Shown here piece after piece: positions 1 to 8,535 of a DNA stretch of 64,000 nt (position 1 is the first letter of the stretch; every line of letters begins with the position of its first letter). The translations under genes and the position numbers were made by a program. The stretch is from Pseudomonas antarctica (GTDB lineage Bacteria > Pseudomonadota > Gammaproteobacteria > Pseudomonadales > Pseudomonadaceae), in assembly GCF_001647715.1 (NCBI RefSeq), contig NZ_CP015600.1, positions 3,968,001 to 4,032,000 on the forward strand, written 5' to 3'. The notes under the pieces are model-generated. The model saw only the letters and a program-made list of their open reading frames with translations. It was not told the DNA's origin and made no database searches.

Positions 1-563
1 GGCGCGGTTTCCGGGTGCGCGGCAAAAAACGCCGGTATACTCGCCGGGTTTGGCTTACCGGTCGCAGGGTCTGGCGCGCCGGCCTTGAGCATCTGGTAGA
101 ACGCCTCAGGCGTGCCCACCGGGAACACCGGCATGCTGTTCATCCCCGTGCGCCATTGCTGGCCGTTGGCCTGGCTGAATTGCAGCGCAAAGCTGCGAAT
201 CGGCACACTGCTGTCCGGCGCATAGGGGTTGCCGCTGGGCAAGGCAAATCGACCAATCACCGGGGTTTTAGCCGCGCTGAACACCTGCGCACTGGAGTAA
301 GCACGCGCGTCGGCGCTGCTCTCGAAGTAACCGGCCACGCACACGCCTTTGGCATGATTGCGTCGGAAGCCCGGGTGCAAACCGTTATTGGCTTCCAGAG
401 CATTGACCAGGGTTTTGGGGCGCAGGCGCTGTGGGTCAAGCGTGCCGTTGACGTAGGCAAACGCCCCAGCAACAACTGCAACCACAGCACCGATACCGGC
501 GAGCCGCGCGATCAGGCTCGCGGTACTCAAGGGAGGACGGGGCGGTGATGAGTGATCTACCAT
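1..563 (-). CDS. Catalase-family peroxidase (SrpA-like), 3' part outside window
   Basis: The reading frame starts at ATG 563 (GGAG about 8 nt upstream) and runs off the left edge, so only about 187 N-terminal residues are visible. Residues 17-39 form a hydrophobic membrane anchor or signal segment. The following region (PKTLVNALEANNG, then GVCVAGYFESS, PVIGRFALPSGNP and IRSFALQF) matches the N-terminal part of the small heme catalase/peroxidase family exported to the periplasm. The distal heme-ligand region lies outside the window. The gene is divergent from an ECF sigma factor and carries the same promoter signature at 618-644, which suggests it is that sigma factor's main target. The role in peroxide detoxification is from family knowledge. 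Confidence 0.8.
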   Translation of the reverse strand, partial: MVDHSSPPRPPLSTASLIARLAGIGAVVAVVAGAFAYVNGTLDPQRLRPKTLVNALEANNGLHPGFRRNHAKGVCVAGYFESSADARAYSSAQVFSAAKTPVIGRFALPSGNPYAPDSSVPIRSFALQFSQANGQQWRTGMNSMPVFPVGTPEAFYQMLKAGAPDPATGKPNPASIPAFFAAHPETA

Positions 564-617
564 GAACTGACTCCAGGGCCAGAGGCCTAAGGGTTGAAAC
601 ATAAGGTCGGAGCATTA

Positions 618-644
618 AGACGAACGCCGATCAGCTCTATTCCC
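618..644 (-). promoter_or_regulatory. Predicted ECF-sigma promoter of the catalase-family gene
   Basis: Read on the minus strand this is GGGAATA, 15 nt, CGTCT. Exactly the same elements and spacing occur on the plus strand at 671-697, in front of the sigma-factor gene. The -10 lies about 55 nt upstream of the peroxidase start codon. The identical pair in a divergent gap is strong internal evidence for a sigma-specific promoter. Confidence 0.7.
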
Positions 645-670
645 GGGTTCCGGGTTTATTTTTCGGAACC

Positions 671-697
671 GGGAATAACCCTCAACGCCGGACGTCT
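671..697 (+). promoter_or_regulatory. Predicted autoregulatory promoter of the ECF sigma operon
   Basis: The sequence is GGGAATA, 15 nt, CGTCT, the mirror copy of the element at 618-644. Transcription would start near 704 and give a leader of about 28 nt before the sigma-factor start at 732. The arrangement implies positive autoregulation, as is common for ECF sigma factors. Confidence 0.7.
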
Positions 698-731
698 CTC
701 TAGTCCCAGCGTAGCGACCAGCCAGACCCCC

Positions 732-1238
732 ATGCATGAACTCGACGAACAGTTACGTGAACTCATCCCCAGAATGCGGCGTTTTGCCGTGTCACTGACG
801 CGTAACGCCAGCAGCGCAGACGATCTGGTGCAGTCGACCCTGGAACGGGCGATCATCAGTTGGGCCGATAAACGCCTCGAAGGCGACCTTCGCGCCTGGC
901 TGTTCTCGATCCTCTACCGGCAGTTCCTCGACACCCACCGCCGCAGTCGGCGCTATGCGCGCATGCTCGAATTCTTCACCGGCCGTGACGACGCACAGCC
1001 CTCGGTGGAGCGCACGGTGATGGCCCAATCGACCCTGCAAGCCTTCGACCGACTCAACACCGAACAACGCGCCCTGCTGCTGTGGGTGTCGGTCGAAGGC
1101 TTAAGCTACAAGGAAGTTGCCAATATCCTGGAGGTGCCTGTGGGCACCGTCATGTCGCGCCTGTCCCGGGCGCGCCAAGCCTTGCGTCAACTCAGCGATG
1201 GCGAAATTGCCAGCCCTTCCCTGCGGATACTCAAATGA
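732..1238 (+). CDS. ECF RNA polymerase sigma factor
   Basis: The product is 168 residues and has the two-domain ECF architecture. Region 2 (about residues 8-77) contains DDLVQSTLERA and a basic stretch DTHRRSRRYAR. Region 4 (about 100-155) contains the helix-turn-helix GLSYKEVANILEVPVGTVMSRL. I chose ATG 732 because the sigma domain begins immediately after it and because it follows the predicted promoter; an in-frame start further upstream (594) would place the promoter inside the gene. The stop overlaps the anti-sigma start (ATGA), so the two are translationally coupled. The partnership with a catalase-family peroxidase resembles the ECF26-type group as I remember it; that assignment is not checked. 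Confidence 0.9.
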   Translation: MHELDEQLRELIPRMRRFAVSLTRNASSADDLVQSTLERAIISWADKRLEGDLRAWLFSILYRQFLDTHRRSRRYARMLEFFTGRDDAQPSVERTVMAQSTLQAFDRLNTEQRALLLWVSVEGLSYKEVANILEVPVGTVMSRLSRARQALRQLSDGEIASPSLRILK

Positions 1239-1972
1239 TCAGCCTGCCCCCCAGCGAACGCGATTTGCATGCCTACGTCGACCACCAACTGTTGGAGAGC
1301 GACCGTCGCGTGCTTGAAACCTACTTGGCGGCGCACCCCGACATCGCCGCTCAGGTACAGGCCTGGCAGCAGGATGCGCACCTGCTGCGTGCGTCACTGA
1401 GCGGGGCCTTGCAACAACCGGCCAACCCCGACCTGGACCCGGCACTGATTCGCCTACGCATCAAGCATCAGTCCCGTCGCCACTTCGCCACCGCAGCCGT
1501 GTTGCTGATCGCCGTCAGCCTCGGCGGCGTGGGGGGATGGCATGCCCGCGAAGCCACTCAACCGCCGATGTTGCCGATGGCCGATGCCATGCAGGCTTAC
1601 CGCCTGTTTGCCCAGGACGGCATCATGCCCGCCGACTACAAGACGCAGGATGGCGGCACCATGCAGGCGTGGCTGGACCGTTATTTCAACCAGGCGCATC
1701 GCCTGCCGGACTTGAGCCAGTCCGGTTTCAAACCGGTGAGCGGGCGCCTGCTCACCACGGACCAAGGCGCGGCAGCCATGGTGCTGTACGAAGACCCGAC
1801 AGGTCGCCGCATCAGCTTCTATATTCGCCCGCCGGGCCCGGACAACGGCTTCCTGCCCCGTGGCAGCCGCAGCGCCGATGGCTTGCAAGCCGAATACTGG
1901 TCCGGCGCCGGGTACAACTATGCGATGGTCAGCCCGGTGGATCAGCCCGCCACGCAGATGTTGAAGTTCTAG
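1235..1972 (+). CDS. Membrane-anchored anti-sigma factor
   Basis: The product is 245 residues. A cytoplasmic N-terminal domain (residues 1-80, with LHAYVDHQLL near the start) is followed by one membrane segment (about 84-102) and a periplasmic C-terminal domain of about 140 residues. This is the layout of transmembrane anti-sigma factors. The zinc-binding HxxxCxxC motif of ZAS-type anti-sigma factors is absent, since the N-terminal domain has no cysteine. The start overlaps the sigma-factor stop by 4 nt. The gene ends tail-to-tail with the pilus operon, overlapping its stop codon. The periplasmic domain presumably senses the inducing signal, whose identity cannot be read from the sequence. 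Confidence 0.85.
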   Translation: MISLPPSERDLHAYVDHQLLESDRRVLETYLAAHPDIAAQVQAWQQDAHLLRASLSGALQQPANPDLDPALIRLRIKHQSRRHFATAAVLLIAVSLGGVGGWHAREATQPPMLPMADAMQAYRLFAQDGIMPADYKTQDGGTMQAWLDRYFNQAHRLPDLSQSGFKPVSGRLLTTDQGAAAMVLYEDPTGRRISFYIRPPGPDNGFLPRGSRSADGLQAEYWSGAGYNYAMVSPVDQPATQMLKF

Positions 1973-2970
1973 AAGCCCACGTCCAGCACCACGTTGTCGA
2001 GGTAGGTGCCACCCGGCGGTGTGGCCTGGTCGGTGTAGATTTTCGCGTTGTAGTTGAATACCTGACTGCCGGTGCCCAAGCCGTTGCCCGGGTTGATCTC
2101 TGCCGAGGCGCTGGCCCGCCGCGCTGCGCCCACGCTACCCCAGCGGGTGGAGCCCGCTCCCTGGAAAATGTCATAGGCGAGAAAATTACTGCCAGAAACC
2201 ATCTGCCGACGGCCGCCCACACTGAGCGGGTTCTGCCCATCGCTGAGCCCTACGGTGTAGGCACTGCCCTTGGTGCAGGCAATGCTGGCCTGCCCGGTGA
2301 CCGTGGCGAAGGCACTGACCACCGGGGCACTGCCGAATGCGATCGGCGGCGTGGTGATCTGGCAGTCATTGACCACGGTCATGCTGACGTTCAGCGTGGT
2401 CGTTCCGCTGTTGATCTCGCGGCCCAGGCAGATCCCGCCAATGCCAATGCCCGAGCAATAGTTCCAGTTCCAGAAAATGCTCAGCGTCTCGCTGTACACA
2501 CCCGCCGCCACGTTGCTGCCAACGGTGGTAGCGAAGTACAGCGGAACGGTTTTTGTGCCGGGCCCAAACACCAGCCCCAGGGACGCGGCAATGCCGCCAC
2601 TGCCGCCAAAATCGAACGCGGTACCGCGAGTCATCGGAAACGACGCGGTGTTGTTGGCGTAGATGGTATAGCTGATGACATCACCGGTCGGCCCAACTAA
2701 ACCGCCCTGCGACGAACCGGTAACGGTCGCGTAGAAATGGTCGCTGGAAGCCAATACCGACAGCACCGCCGGGGTACAGCTCAAGCCGGCGTTGGTCGTT
2801 GAGCTGGGCTGGGACGTGGTGCGCACAGTCATCGAACTTACCGTCGTGCCAAAGCTGGCCGGCACGGTGGCGACCACCGAACACACGGCCTGCACCTGCG
2901 CCGACACACCCAGGCTCGCCAATAGCAGCCACACCAACAGCCATTCCTTGACCCTCACTCGCACTCGCAC
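1969..2970 (-). CDS. Spore coat U domain protein, CsuE-like pilus tip subunit
   Basis: The product is about 330 residues and carries two spore coat U (SCPU) domains, about residues 28-170 and 190-333, after a signal peptide ending near VSAQVQA. Two-domain SCPU proteins encoded last in Csu operons are tip adhesins in the archaic chaperone-usher pathway. The C-terminus (TYLDNVVLDVGF) has the alternating pattern of a terminal beta strand. The start is ambiguous: three in-frame GTG codons at 2970, 2964 and 2958 follow an AAGGAG, and 2964 has the best spacing. The usher gene ends 11 nt upstream. Assignment as tip rather than shaft subunit rests on length and position. Confidence 0.85.
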   Translation of the reverse strand: MRVRVRVKEWLLVWLLLASLGVSAQVQAVCSVVATVPASFGTTVSSMTVRTTSQPSSTTNAGLSCTPAVLSVLASSDHFYATVTGSSQGGLVGPTGDVISYTIYANNTASFPMTRGTAFDFGGSGGIAASLGLVFGPGTKTVPLYFATTVGSNVAAGVYSETLSIFWNWNYCSGIGIGGICLGREINSGTTTLNVSMTVVNDCQITTPPIAFGSAPVVSAFATVTGQASIACTKGSAYTVGLSDGQNPLSVGGRRQMVSGSNFLAYDIFQGAGSTRWGSVGAARRASASAEINPGNGLGTGSQVFNYNAKIYTDQATPPGGTYLDNVVLDVGF

Positions 2971-2980
2971 ACTCCTTATG

Positions 2981-5374
2981 TCATTGGCACACCAGTGGCC
3001 CGATCAGCGGCACTTGCTCTTGCGTGGTATCCAGCTCGAACGTTGCCTGGCAGGTCTGGCCGTCGCCCACCGTGACTTGCAAGGTGTTATGGGCCACCAG
3101 GTTTTCCAGGTACACCAGGCCGTCCCAACCCACCACCGCCAGTGCACCGCTTTGCTCATGGCGTACCTGGCTGCCCAGGGGCAAATCCTGATGCTGGGCA
3201 TCGACCAGCGTGATGCTCGCCGCGAGCACCCGACGCACCGGAAACTCAAGCAAGTAGCCGCTGCCCCGGCGCACGGCAACCCGTTGCTCCACATTCGGCA
3301 CTTGCACGTTGGACGGCAGGTTCAGCGGGTCGATCTCGTATTTGGCGCGGTAGTAGGCACTGGTCCACGGCACCAACAGGTGGCCGTTGCGATCGGTTTC
3401 GCCCACGACCTGATTTTCGTAGCGCACCGGCACGCCACCCACGCCATCCGTACTCACCACCACAAACGCATCGTTGACGCGGTTGGCGGCGAACACTTGG
3501 TTGTCCATCCACACCAGCGACCCGGTAGCGTCCGCCCAACGGGTTTGCGCGTCGCTGCTGCCATACACACCCGCCTGCAACTGCACCGACTGCAGGCGCC
3601 AGGTCAGGTCAGCCTGACGATAGGCCGGCCCATCGCCGCTGGCGTAACCCAGGTTGAAGCCCACGCCACCCTCGGCAGGTACCGCGCGGCTGTAATTGAC
3701 CCGCTGCTGGCTTTGCCCGGTTTTACTGCGCTCAGTGCCCAGGCTGAGACTGCCGTAGACGTCGAAGGGAACCACCACTTGGGCCTGCACCGCCCAGCTG
3801 CTGTCACCGACTTCATGGTTGGCGGACAGGTAAAAACTGCTGTTGCGCCACAGCGGCTTGCTCCAGGTCATGTTCACCAGGCGGGTGCGAGAGTTGTCGG
3901 CCGCCTGCACATCAAAATAGCCCACGCCCAGGCTGCCGAACTCGTTGAGGTTAAGGCTCAACGTCGCCTGCTGGCTGCGCTTGCTGAGGCTGGCGTAGGG
4001 GGTGTCGATCAGGCTCAGGTCAGCATATTGATCGCGCCGCTCCACGCGCTGATACGACAGGCTGTAATGCTGGTTGCTGTATTGGTAGCCCAGGCTCAGT
4101 TGCTGGCCTGTCCCGCCGTCATACTGGCTTTGGCTGATGGCCGTATTGAGCACGCCGAAGTTGCCGACGCGAAGGTTGCCGCCCACACCACCCAGGGTCA
4201 GGTCATTGGAGGCTTCGGCGTGGCTTTCCAGGGTAAACGCGTCCGACAGCCCGTAACGAAAGGTGCCGCTGGCCACGCCGGGGCCGTAGCCGAAATCACG
4301 CACGGTGTAATCGCGGCGCAGGTTACCGGCCGCCACCGAGAAGTCTGACAAGCCCTTTTGCAACAGGGTACTGGTGACATAGAACGGCACCGTGGTCGAG
4401 ACCTGCCGACCCAGCGTATCGGTGGTGACCACCACCGCCTCCCCGGCGCCGTTGATAAACGGCACGTTGGTGAGGGTGTAGGGGCCAGGCTGCAGATCGG
4501 CGCTGCTGGACTTATAACCATTGATAAACAAGTCCACCGACGACGGCACAGCCGCCTCCCCGGCAAACTGCGGCAAGGGGTAGGTGACCAGGTCCGGGCG
4601 CACTGCAAAGTCCCGCGACACTTGCACCCCGCCCAGGCGCACCGAGGTGCTCCAGGGCAAGGCACCGCTGATGACGTCGCCCGCTTCATAGGTCAACAGG
4701 CGTTCATCGTCGGAGAATCGCCAGGTAGTGTCATAACGCCGATAGCCATTGTCCAGACTGCTGCCAACGGTCTCCCGGCCAATAGTGGTGCGGTACTGGC
4801 CGGTATTGGACAAGGTGCCCCAGGTATCGAACAGCCTGACTTCGTTGAAGATGCCGAGATAGGTGCCCGCGTCATCCGTATCGTTGAGGTAGGCGTCGTA
4901 GTTGAGCAACGCCCCGAAACTGGTCAGCGCCTGGGTACGCGGGTAATTGTCACGACTGCCGATAAACTGCTCCGGCAACCAGGCAGGCGGCACCGTGAGC
5001 ATCAGGCGCTGGCCCTGGCTGTCGTAATCGGTGTGCAGGCCTGGCAGATTTTCCAGCGCCACCTCGGCGGGGACCTCACCCGGCAGTTTCATGCCGACTT
5101 CCTGCAACACCGACGCCGGCAAAAACAGCTGCCCGGCGCGCTGATTGACGGCGACCACGCGGCCGGTGTCCCTCTGGTTGACCACCAGTTCCAGGAATAA
5201 CTGTGCATCGGCAACAGCCTCCATACTGCTGGGAGGGGGCGGCAACGGCGCGGCGGCGCCCGGCGGCGCAAGCACCAGCCCGCAGAGGCCACTCACCACC
5301 CACACCGATCGCCATAGACATCGAGCCCGATCGTGGCTCACCAAGGCTTTGTGTCCATCAATGGACGTCTCCAT
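2981..5374 (-). CDS. Csu-type outer-membrane fimbrial usher
   Basis: The product is 797 residues, the usual usher length. A signal peptide (hydrophobic WVVSGLCGLVLAPPGAAA) is followed by an N-terminal domain (LFLELVVNQRDTGRV), a large beta-barrel rich in alternating aromatic strands, a plug region, and C-terminal domains ending in TCQATFELDTTQEQVPLIGP. Ushers form the outer-membrane pore that recruits chaperone-subunit complexes and polymerises the pilus. Here it would handle the SCPU subunits encoded beside it. It lies between the chaperone gene (41 nt upstream) and the tip gene (11 nt downstream), the csuC-csuD-csuE order. Confidence 0.9.
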   Translation of the reverse strand: METSIDGHKALVSHDRARCLWRSVWVVSGLCGLVLAPPGAAAPLPPPPSSMEAVADAQLFLELVVNQRDTGRVVAVNQRAGQLFLPASVLQEVGMKLPGEVPAEVALENLPGLHTDYDSQGQRLMLTVPPAWLPEQFIGSRDNYPRTQALTSFGALLNYDAYLNDTDDAGTYLGIFNEVRLFDTWGTLSNTGQYRTTIGRETVGSSLDNGYRRYDTTWRFSDDERLLTYEAGDVISGALPWSTSVRLGGVQVSRDFAVRPDLVTYPLPQFAGEAAVPSSVDLFINGYKSSSADLQPGPYTLTNVPFINGAGEAVVVTTDTLGRQVSTTVPFYVTSTLLQKGLSDFSVAAGNLRRDYTVRDFGYGPGVASGTFRYGLSDAFTLESHAEASNDLTLGGVGGNLRVGNFGVLNTAISQSQYDGGTGQQLSLGYQYSNQHYSLSYQRVERRDQYADLSLIDTPYASLSKRSQQATLSLNLNEFGSLGVGYFDVQAADNSRTRLVNMTWSKPLWRNSSFYLSANHEVGDSSWAVQAQVVVPFDVYGSLSLGTERSKTGQSQQRVNYSRAVPAEGGVGFNLGYASGDGPAYRQADLTWRLQSVQLQAGVYGSSDAQTRWADATGSLVWMDNQVFAANRVNDAFVVVSTDGVGGVPVRYENQVVGETDRNGHLLVPWTSAYYRAKYEIDPLNLPSNVQVPNVEQRVAVRRGSGYLLEFPVRRVLAASITLVDAQHQDLPLGSQVRHEQSGALAVVGWDGLVYLENLVAHNTLQVTVGDGQTCQATFELDTTQEQVPLIGPLVCQ

Positions 5375-5415
5375 CCGTTAACATCAAGGGCTATTCCGTG
5401 CCCTACCACACTGCT

Positions 5416-6201
5416 TTACCGCCCCGGCGCAAGGCTCTCCAATTGCGTTGCACCATTGACTCGTACCTGCAGCGGCTGATCGGCCGGCAGTCCATCCGGC
5501 ACTGGCCAGCGCATGGTCGCACCCGGCAGTACATACCCCATCAAGCCTTCCACCAGCGGACGAGGTTGGCCGCCCTGCTTGAATGTGGCATCGGTCAAGC
5601 GCGCGTGAACGGCGCCCTGGTTGCGCATTTCGACGTAGTTGCGCCCGCCCACCGTGACTTTCTTCCAGCTCAAGTCAGGTTTGCCGGCGCTCTTGGGGTC
5701 GCGATCGCGCGTACCGTCAACCTTGCTCCAAAGGCCTGGGCCATAGGCGAACAAGGGCACCGAATAACGCATCTGGAAGCGGATCGCGGCGGCGGTCTTG
5801 CCATCCGCAGGGGCCGGCGCAGGGGTGGCCGAGGGGATCTCATCGATGATGATGCGATAGGCCAGCTCCTGGCCCGGTGGCACTTGTTTGGTACGGGTCA
5901 AGCGCACCAATTGCTTCTGGCCCGGTTCGATTTTCGCCACCGGCGGGCTGCCGATCACGTCGCGCTGGTTCTGGTACTGCTCATCGAAGCCGCTCTGGGA
6001 CCAGGCAAACACGCGGATTTGCAGGTTGGCGGTCTCCGTGCCGCGATTTTCCAGCCACAGTGCGCTGGCCTGTTGATCAGCCTCCAACACCGGATCAATC
6101 GGCCAGATCAGCACCGAACTGGCCGCCTGGGCCTGCCCCGCCGCTAACGCCAACAACCCGCTCAAACCTGCTGCCCACCAGTGCCGGGAAGCTGAATACA
6201 T
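5416..6201 (-). CDS. Periplasmic pilus assembly chaperone, CsuC-like
   Basis: The product is 261 residues with a signal peptide ending AAGQAQA. The N-terminal immunoglobulin-like domain shows the chaperone pattern ASALWLENRGTETANLQIRVF followed by VAKIEPGQKQLVRLTR, the region that contacts subunit C-termini. It would stabilise SCPU subunits by donor-strand complementation in the periplasm and deliver them to the usher. The gene sits between the last small subunit gene and the usher gene, the position of csuC. The start ATG 6201 precedes the signal peptide directly. Confidence 0.88.
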   Translation of the reverse strand: MYSASRHWWAAGLSGLLALAAGQAQAASSVLIWPIDPVLEADQQASALWLENRGTETANLQIRVFAWSQSGFDEQYQNQRDVIGSPPVAKIEPGQKQLVRLTRTKQVPPGQELAYRIIIDEIPSATPAPAPADGKTAAAIRFQMRYSVPLFAYGPGLWSKVDGTRDRDPKSAGKPDLSWKKVTVGGRNYVEMRNQGAVHARLTDATFKQGGQPRPLVEGLMGYVLPGATMRWPVPDGLPADQPLQVRVNGATQLESLAPGR

Positions 6202-6228
6202 AGGTCTTACTCCTCATTGCCAATCGCT

Positions 6229-6726
6229 TTACCACGACAGTTGCACCTGCAACGTGTCGCTGTACGTCCCCCCAGGCTGATTACCCGGTAACTGCACTCG
6301 CCCATAAATTGGCAAGGTGATACTCGCGGCATTGCTGTAGGCCACGCTGACGCTTTGGCTGATCCCAAGGCTCTGGCTGAAGGCCGCGTCCCGAAACAGC
6401 TGATAGGCCACCTGAGCACTGCCGCTAGTGAGCTGCATGCGGCGCCCGCTGTTGTTATGCAAACCGCCATCAACCGTCATGCTCAGCGCAACCCCCGGCG
6501 TACATTGCAGGGTCACGCCGCCGGTCAGCGCGACGGACGCCGTGCTGGTTGCCAGTGCCGAATACGTGCCGAACGCCAGGCTGCCGTAATTAGTGCCGCC
6601 CCCGACCACCAGGCAGCCGGGGGTGATGGTCGCGCTGACCTGGAACGACTGGCTCGTCACCGCCTGCAGCGACACCGGCATTCCCCAGCCTATGCACACC
6701 ACCACCGCCCACGCTGCCCGGCTCAT
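6229..6726 (-). CDS. Spore coat U domain pilus subunit (fourth of four)
   Basis: The product is 165 residues: a signal peptide (to about LQA, residue 22) and a single SCPU domain. Typical features are the paired cysteines (TPGCLV near the N-terminus, LQCTPG mid-domain), the block SMTVDGGLHNNSGRRMQL, and the C-terminal strand TYSDTLQVQLSW. It is a structural subunit of the archaic pilus. The gene begins 5 nt after the preceding subunit gene, so the operon is tightly packed. Which of the small subunits forms the main shaft cannot be settled here. Confidence 0.85.
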   Translation of the reverse strand: MSRAAWAVVVCIGWGMPVSLQAVTSQSFQVSATITPGCLVVGGGTNYGSLAFGTYSALATSTASVALTGGVTLQCTPGVALSMTVDGGLHNNSGRRMQLTSGSAQVAYQLFRDAAFSQSLGISQSVSVAYSNAASITLPIYGRVQLPGNQPGGTYSDTLQVQLSW

Positions 6727-6731
6727 GGCAC

Positions 6732-7280
6732 TCAGAACGTCAGGGTCACGTTAACCGTGTCGGTGTAAGTACCGGCTGGCAGTCCCGCCTTACCATTGGC
6801 CTTGCCGTAAATGTTCACGGCTTGAGCCACACCGGTACTGGGCGCCAGGTTGATCACCCCACCGATTGCCAGCAAATTCGAATGACCACTGTCGGTGTAG
6901 AGATCGTAGGGCACGTAGTTGGCGACGCCGTCATACAGGGCCCGCGCGCCGCCTGTGGACTTGCCGTCATTGGCACCGGCAGACACCGTCAACGTCGGCG
7001 AGGTACCTGCCGAGCACAGAATCGACAACGCCCCACCACCTCCGCCCAACACCTGGCCGTCGGCTTCGGTGAACAGGCTATTGGCCGTACCGAAGTTCAA
7101 GTTACCGAAGCTCATCCCGCCGGTCGCCGCCGCGCCATTGACCTGGCAACTGCTGGTCAGCACCAGGGTCGCGCTCACGGTGCCGGCCACGGTGGCCGCC
7201 TGCGCGCCCGACACCCACACCAGCGCGATCAATGGAAAAACTGCTTTCGATACGAGTGCATGCATGATGTTCATCCTCAT
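6732..7280 (-). CDS. Spore coat U domain pilus subunit, CsuA/B-like
   Basis: The product is up to 182 residues: a signal peptide ending SGAQA and one SCPU domain with NLNFGTANSLFTEADGQV, SILCSAGTSPTLTV, and C-terminal TYTDTVNVTLTF. Of the four subunits it looks most like the CsuA/B main-shaft type, with its glycine-rich loop and neutral composition; this is a judgement by eye. ATG 7280 is the longest start. ATG 7265 (MHALVSK) has a GAGGA about 9 nt upstream and may be the real one. The gap to the previous stop is 3 nt. Confidence 0.83.
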   Translation of the reverse strand: MRMNIMHALVSKAVFPLIALVWVSGAQAATVAGTVSATLVLTSSCQVNGAAATGGMSFGNLNFGTANSLFTEADGQVLGGGGGALSILCSAGTSPTLTVSAGANDGKSTGGARALYDGVANYVPYDLYTDSGHSNLLAIGGVINLAPSTGVAQAVNIYGKANGKAGLPAGTYTDTVNVTLTF

Positions 7281-7283
7281 GAT

Positions 7284-7826
7284 TTACCAATCCAGAGTCA
7301 CCGTCAGGGTGTCTGTGTAGATGCCGGCCGGTAGGGCCCTGGTATTCGCCACCACCGAGCCGAATACCGGGATCGGTACTTGCGTGCCCTTGGTCACGAC
7401 GAAATTGCGTTGTTGGCCGATGCTGTAGGCGCTTTGGCCCCGCGCATCAGCGGACAGCCGATATGCAATGGTCTGGCGCCCGTTGCTCAGGCGTCGCGTG
7501 GTGCCGTCACCGTGGGCGCCACCGTCAATCGTCACCGTGAAGCTGCTGACCACCGACGGGTTGCACGACACCGACAGCGGCGCACTGGCGCCGTCAGTCA
7601 CAGCGGCGCCCAACGGGTTGCTCCACGTCGGGCCCTGGCTGCCGAAGTCGAGCAATGCGCCGCCGCCCGAAGGGCTGACCGGTGCGCTCTCAATGCCTTT
7701 GCTCACCTGGCAACTGGCAGTGATCACCAGGCGTGCGTGGATCTGCCCGCTGACAGCCGCCTGGACGTCGTCGGCCAGCAGCAACAGGCCGCCCATCGCC
7801 ACAAGGGCCCAGCCCCGGCTTACCAT
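7284..7826 (-). CDS. Spore coat U domain pilus subunit (second of four)
   Basis: The product is 180 residues with a signal peptide (GLLLLADDVQA) and one SCPU domain. It has the cysteine pair (TASCQVSKG and VSCNPSVV), the block TVTIDGGAHGDGTTRRL, and the strand IYTDTLTVTLDW at its C-terminus. It is presumably a structural or adaptor subunit of the pilus. The start overlaps the end of the first subunit gene by 7 nt, which indicates translational coupling. Confidence 0.83.
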   Translation of the reverse strand: MVSRGWALVAMGGLLLLADDVQAAVSGQIHARLVITASCQVSKGIESAPVSPSGGGALLDFGSQGPTWSNPLGAAVTDGASAPLSVSCNPSVVSSFTVTIDGGAHGDGTTRRLSNGRQTIAYRLSADARGQSAYSIGQQRNFVVTKGTQVPIPVFGSVVANTRALPAGIYTDTLTVTLDW

Positions 7827-8347
7827 GTGACCGTGACCTTGAGCAGGTCGGTGTAGCGACCGACGGCAGGAATGTCCTTGAGCGATTCAATGCGGCCATA
7901 CAACGGCAGATCGACGCTGCCGGAATCCGGCACGCGGCCGCTCAGTGGCTCATTCACGGGCAAGGGGATACGCCGCGCGGCGTCGGCGTAGAGACGATAG
8001 GGAATGGGTTGGGTGGAAGACGTGGCGCTGGTCAGGTAGCGCACTTCGCCGGTGCCGCCATGCAGGCCACCATCCACGCGCACTTGATAAGGTGTATCAG
8101 GGTTGCATTCAAGACGCGGCTGGCGCTGGCTGATCAGGGCCGCACTCAGGGGACCGGCCGGGTCGTCTAGACGCGGGCCGCTGCCGAAATCCAGTACGCC
8201 AAGTTGCTCGATGCCAGCACTGCGGGTGGTTCCCACCAGCTGGCAACCTCGCTGCACGTCGATGCGCACCTCAACCTGAAGTTGCGCAGCGTACAACGTG
8301 TTACAGAGCATGGCGCCCATTACTGCCAATACTGCTCGTCCCTTCAC
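7820..8347 (-). CDS. Spore coat U domain pilus subunit (first gene of the csu-like operon)
   Basis: The product is 175 residues with a short signal peptide (to about LYA) and one SCPU domain: CQLVG, LECNPDTPYQVRVDGGLHGG, and C-terminal RYTDLLKVTVTW. The start is GTG 8347. Upstream, an AAGGA lies about 10 nt away, so initiation is somewhat weak. This is the promoter-proximal gene of the seven-gene unit 8347-1969. It is more diverged in charge and sequence from the other subunits, so it may be an adaptor rather than a shaft protein. Confidence 0.8.
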   Translation of the reverse strand: MKGRAVLAVMGAMLCNTLYAAQLQVEVRIDVQRGCQLVGTTRSAGIEQLGVLDFGSGPRLDDPAGPLSAALISQRQPRLECNPDTPYQVRVDGGLHGGTGEVRYLTSATSSTQPIPYRLYADAARRIPLPVNEPLSGRVPDSGSVDLPLYGRIESLKDIPAVGRYTDLLKVTVTW

Positions 8348-8535
8348 AGCCCCAATTCCTTATACAGGGGTGACAACTGTGTATGAGATTAGTCATTTAA
8401 CGATAAACCGCCAGTTCGCTCAGGTTTACCCGCCCGCCATGCTTTTTCGAGATAGCTGGCGGCGCCGTTCTCTATTGGTCAAATCACGGCGGGCGCCCTA
8501 AAGTAAGGGACCACAGAAATACAGAGTGAACCGCA

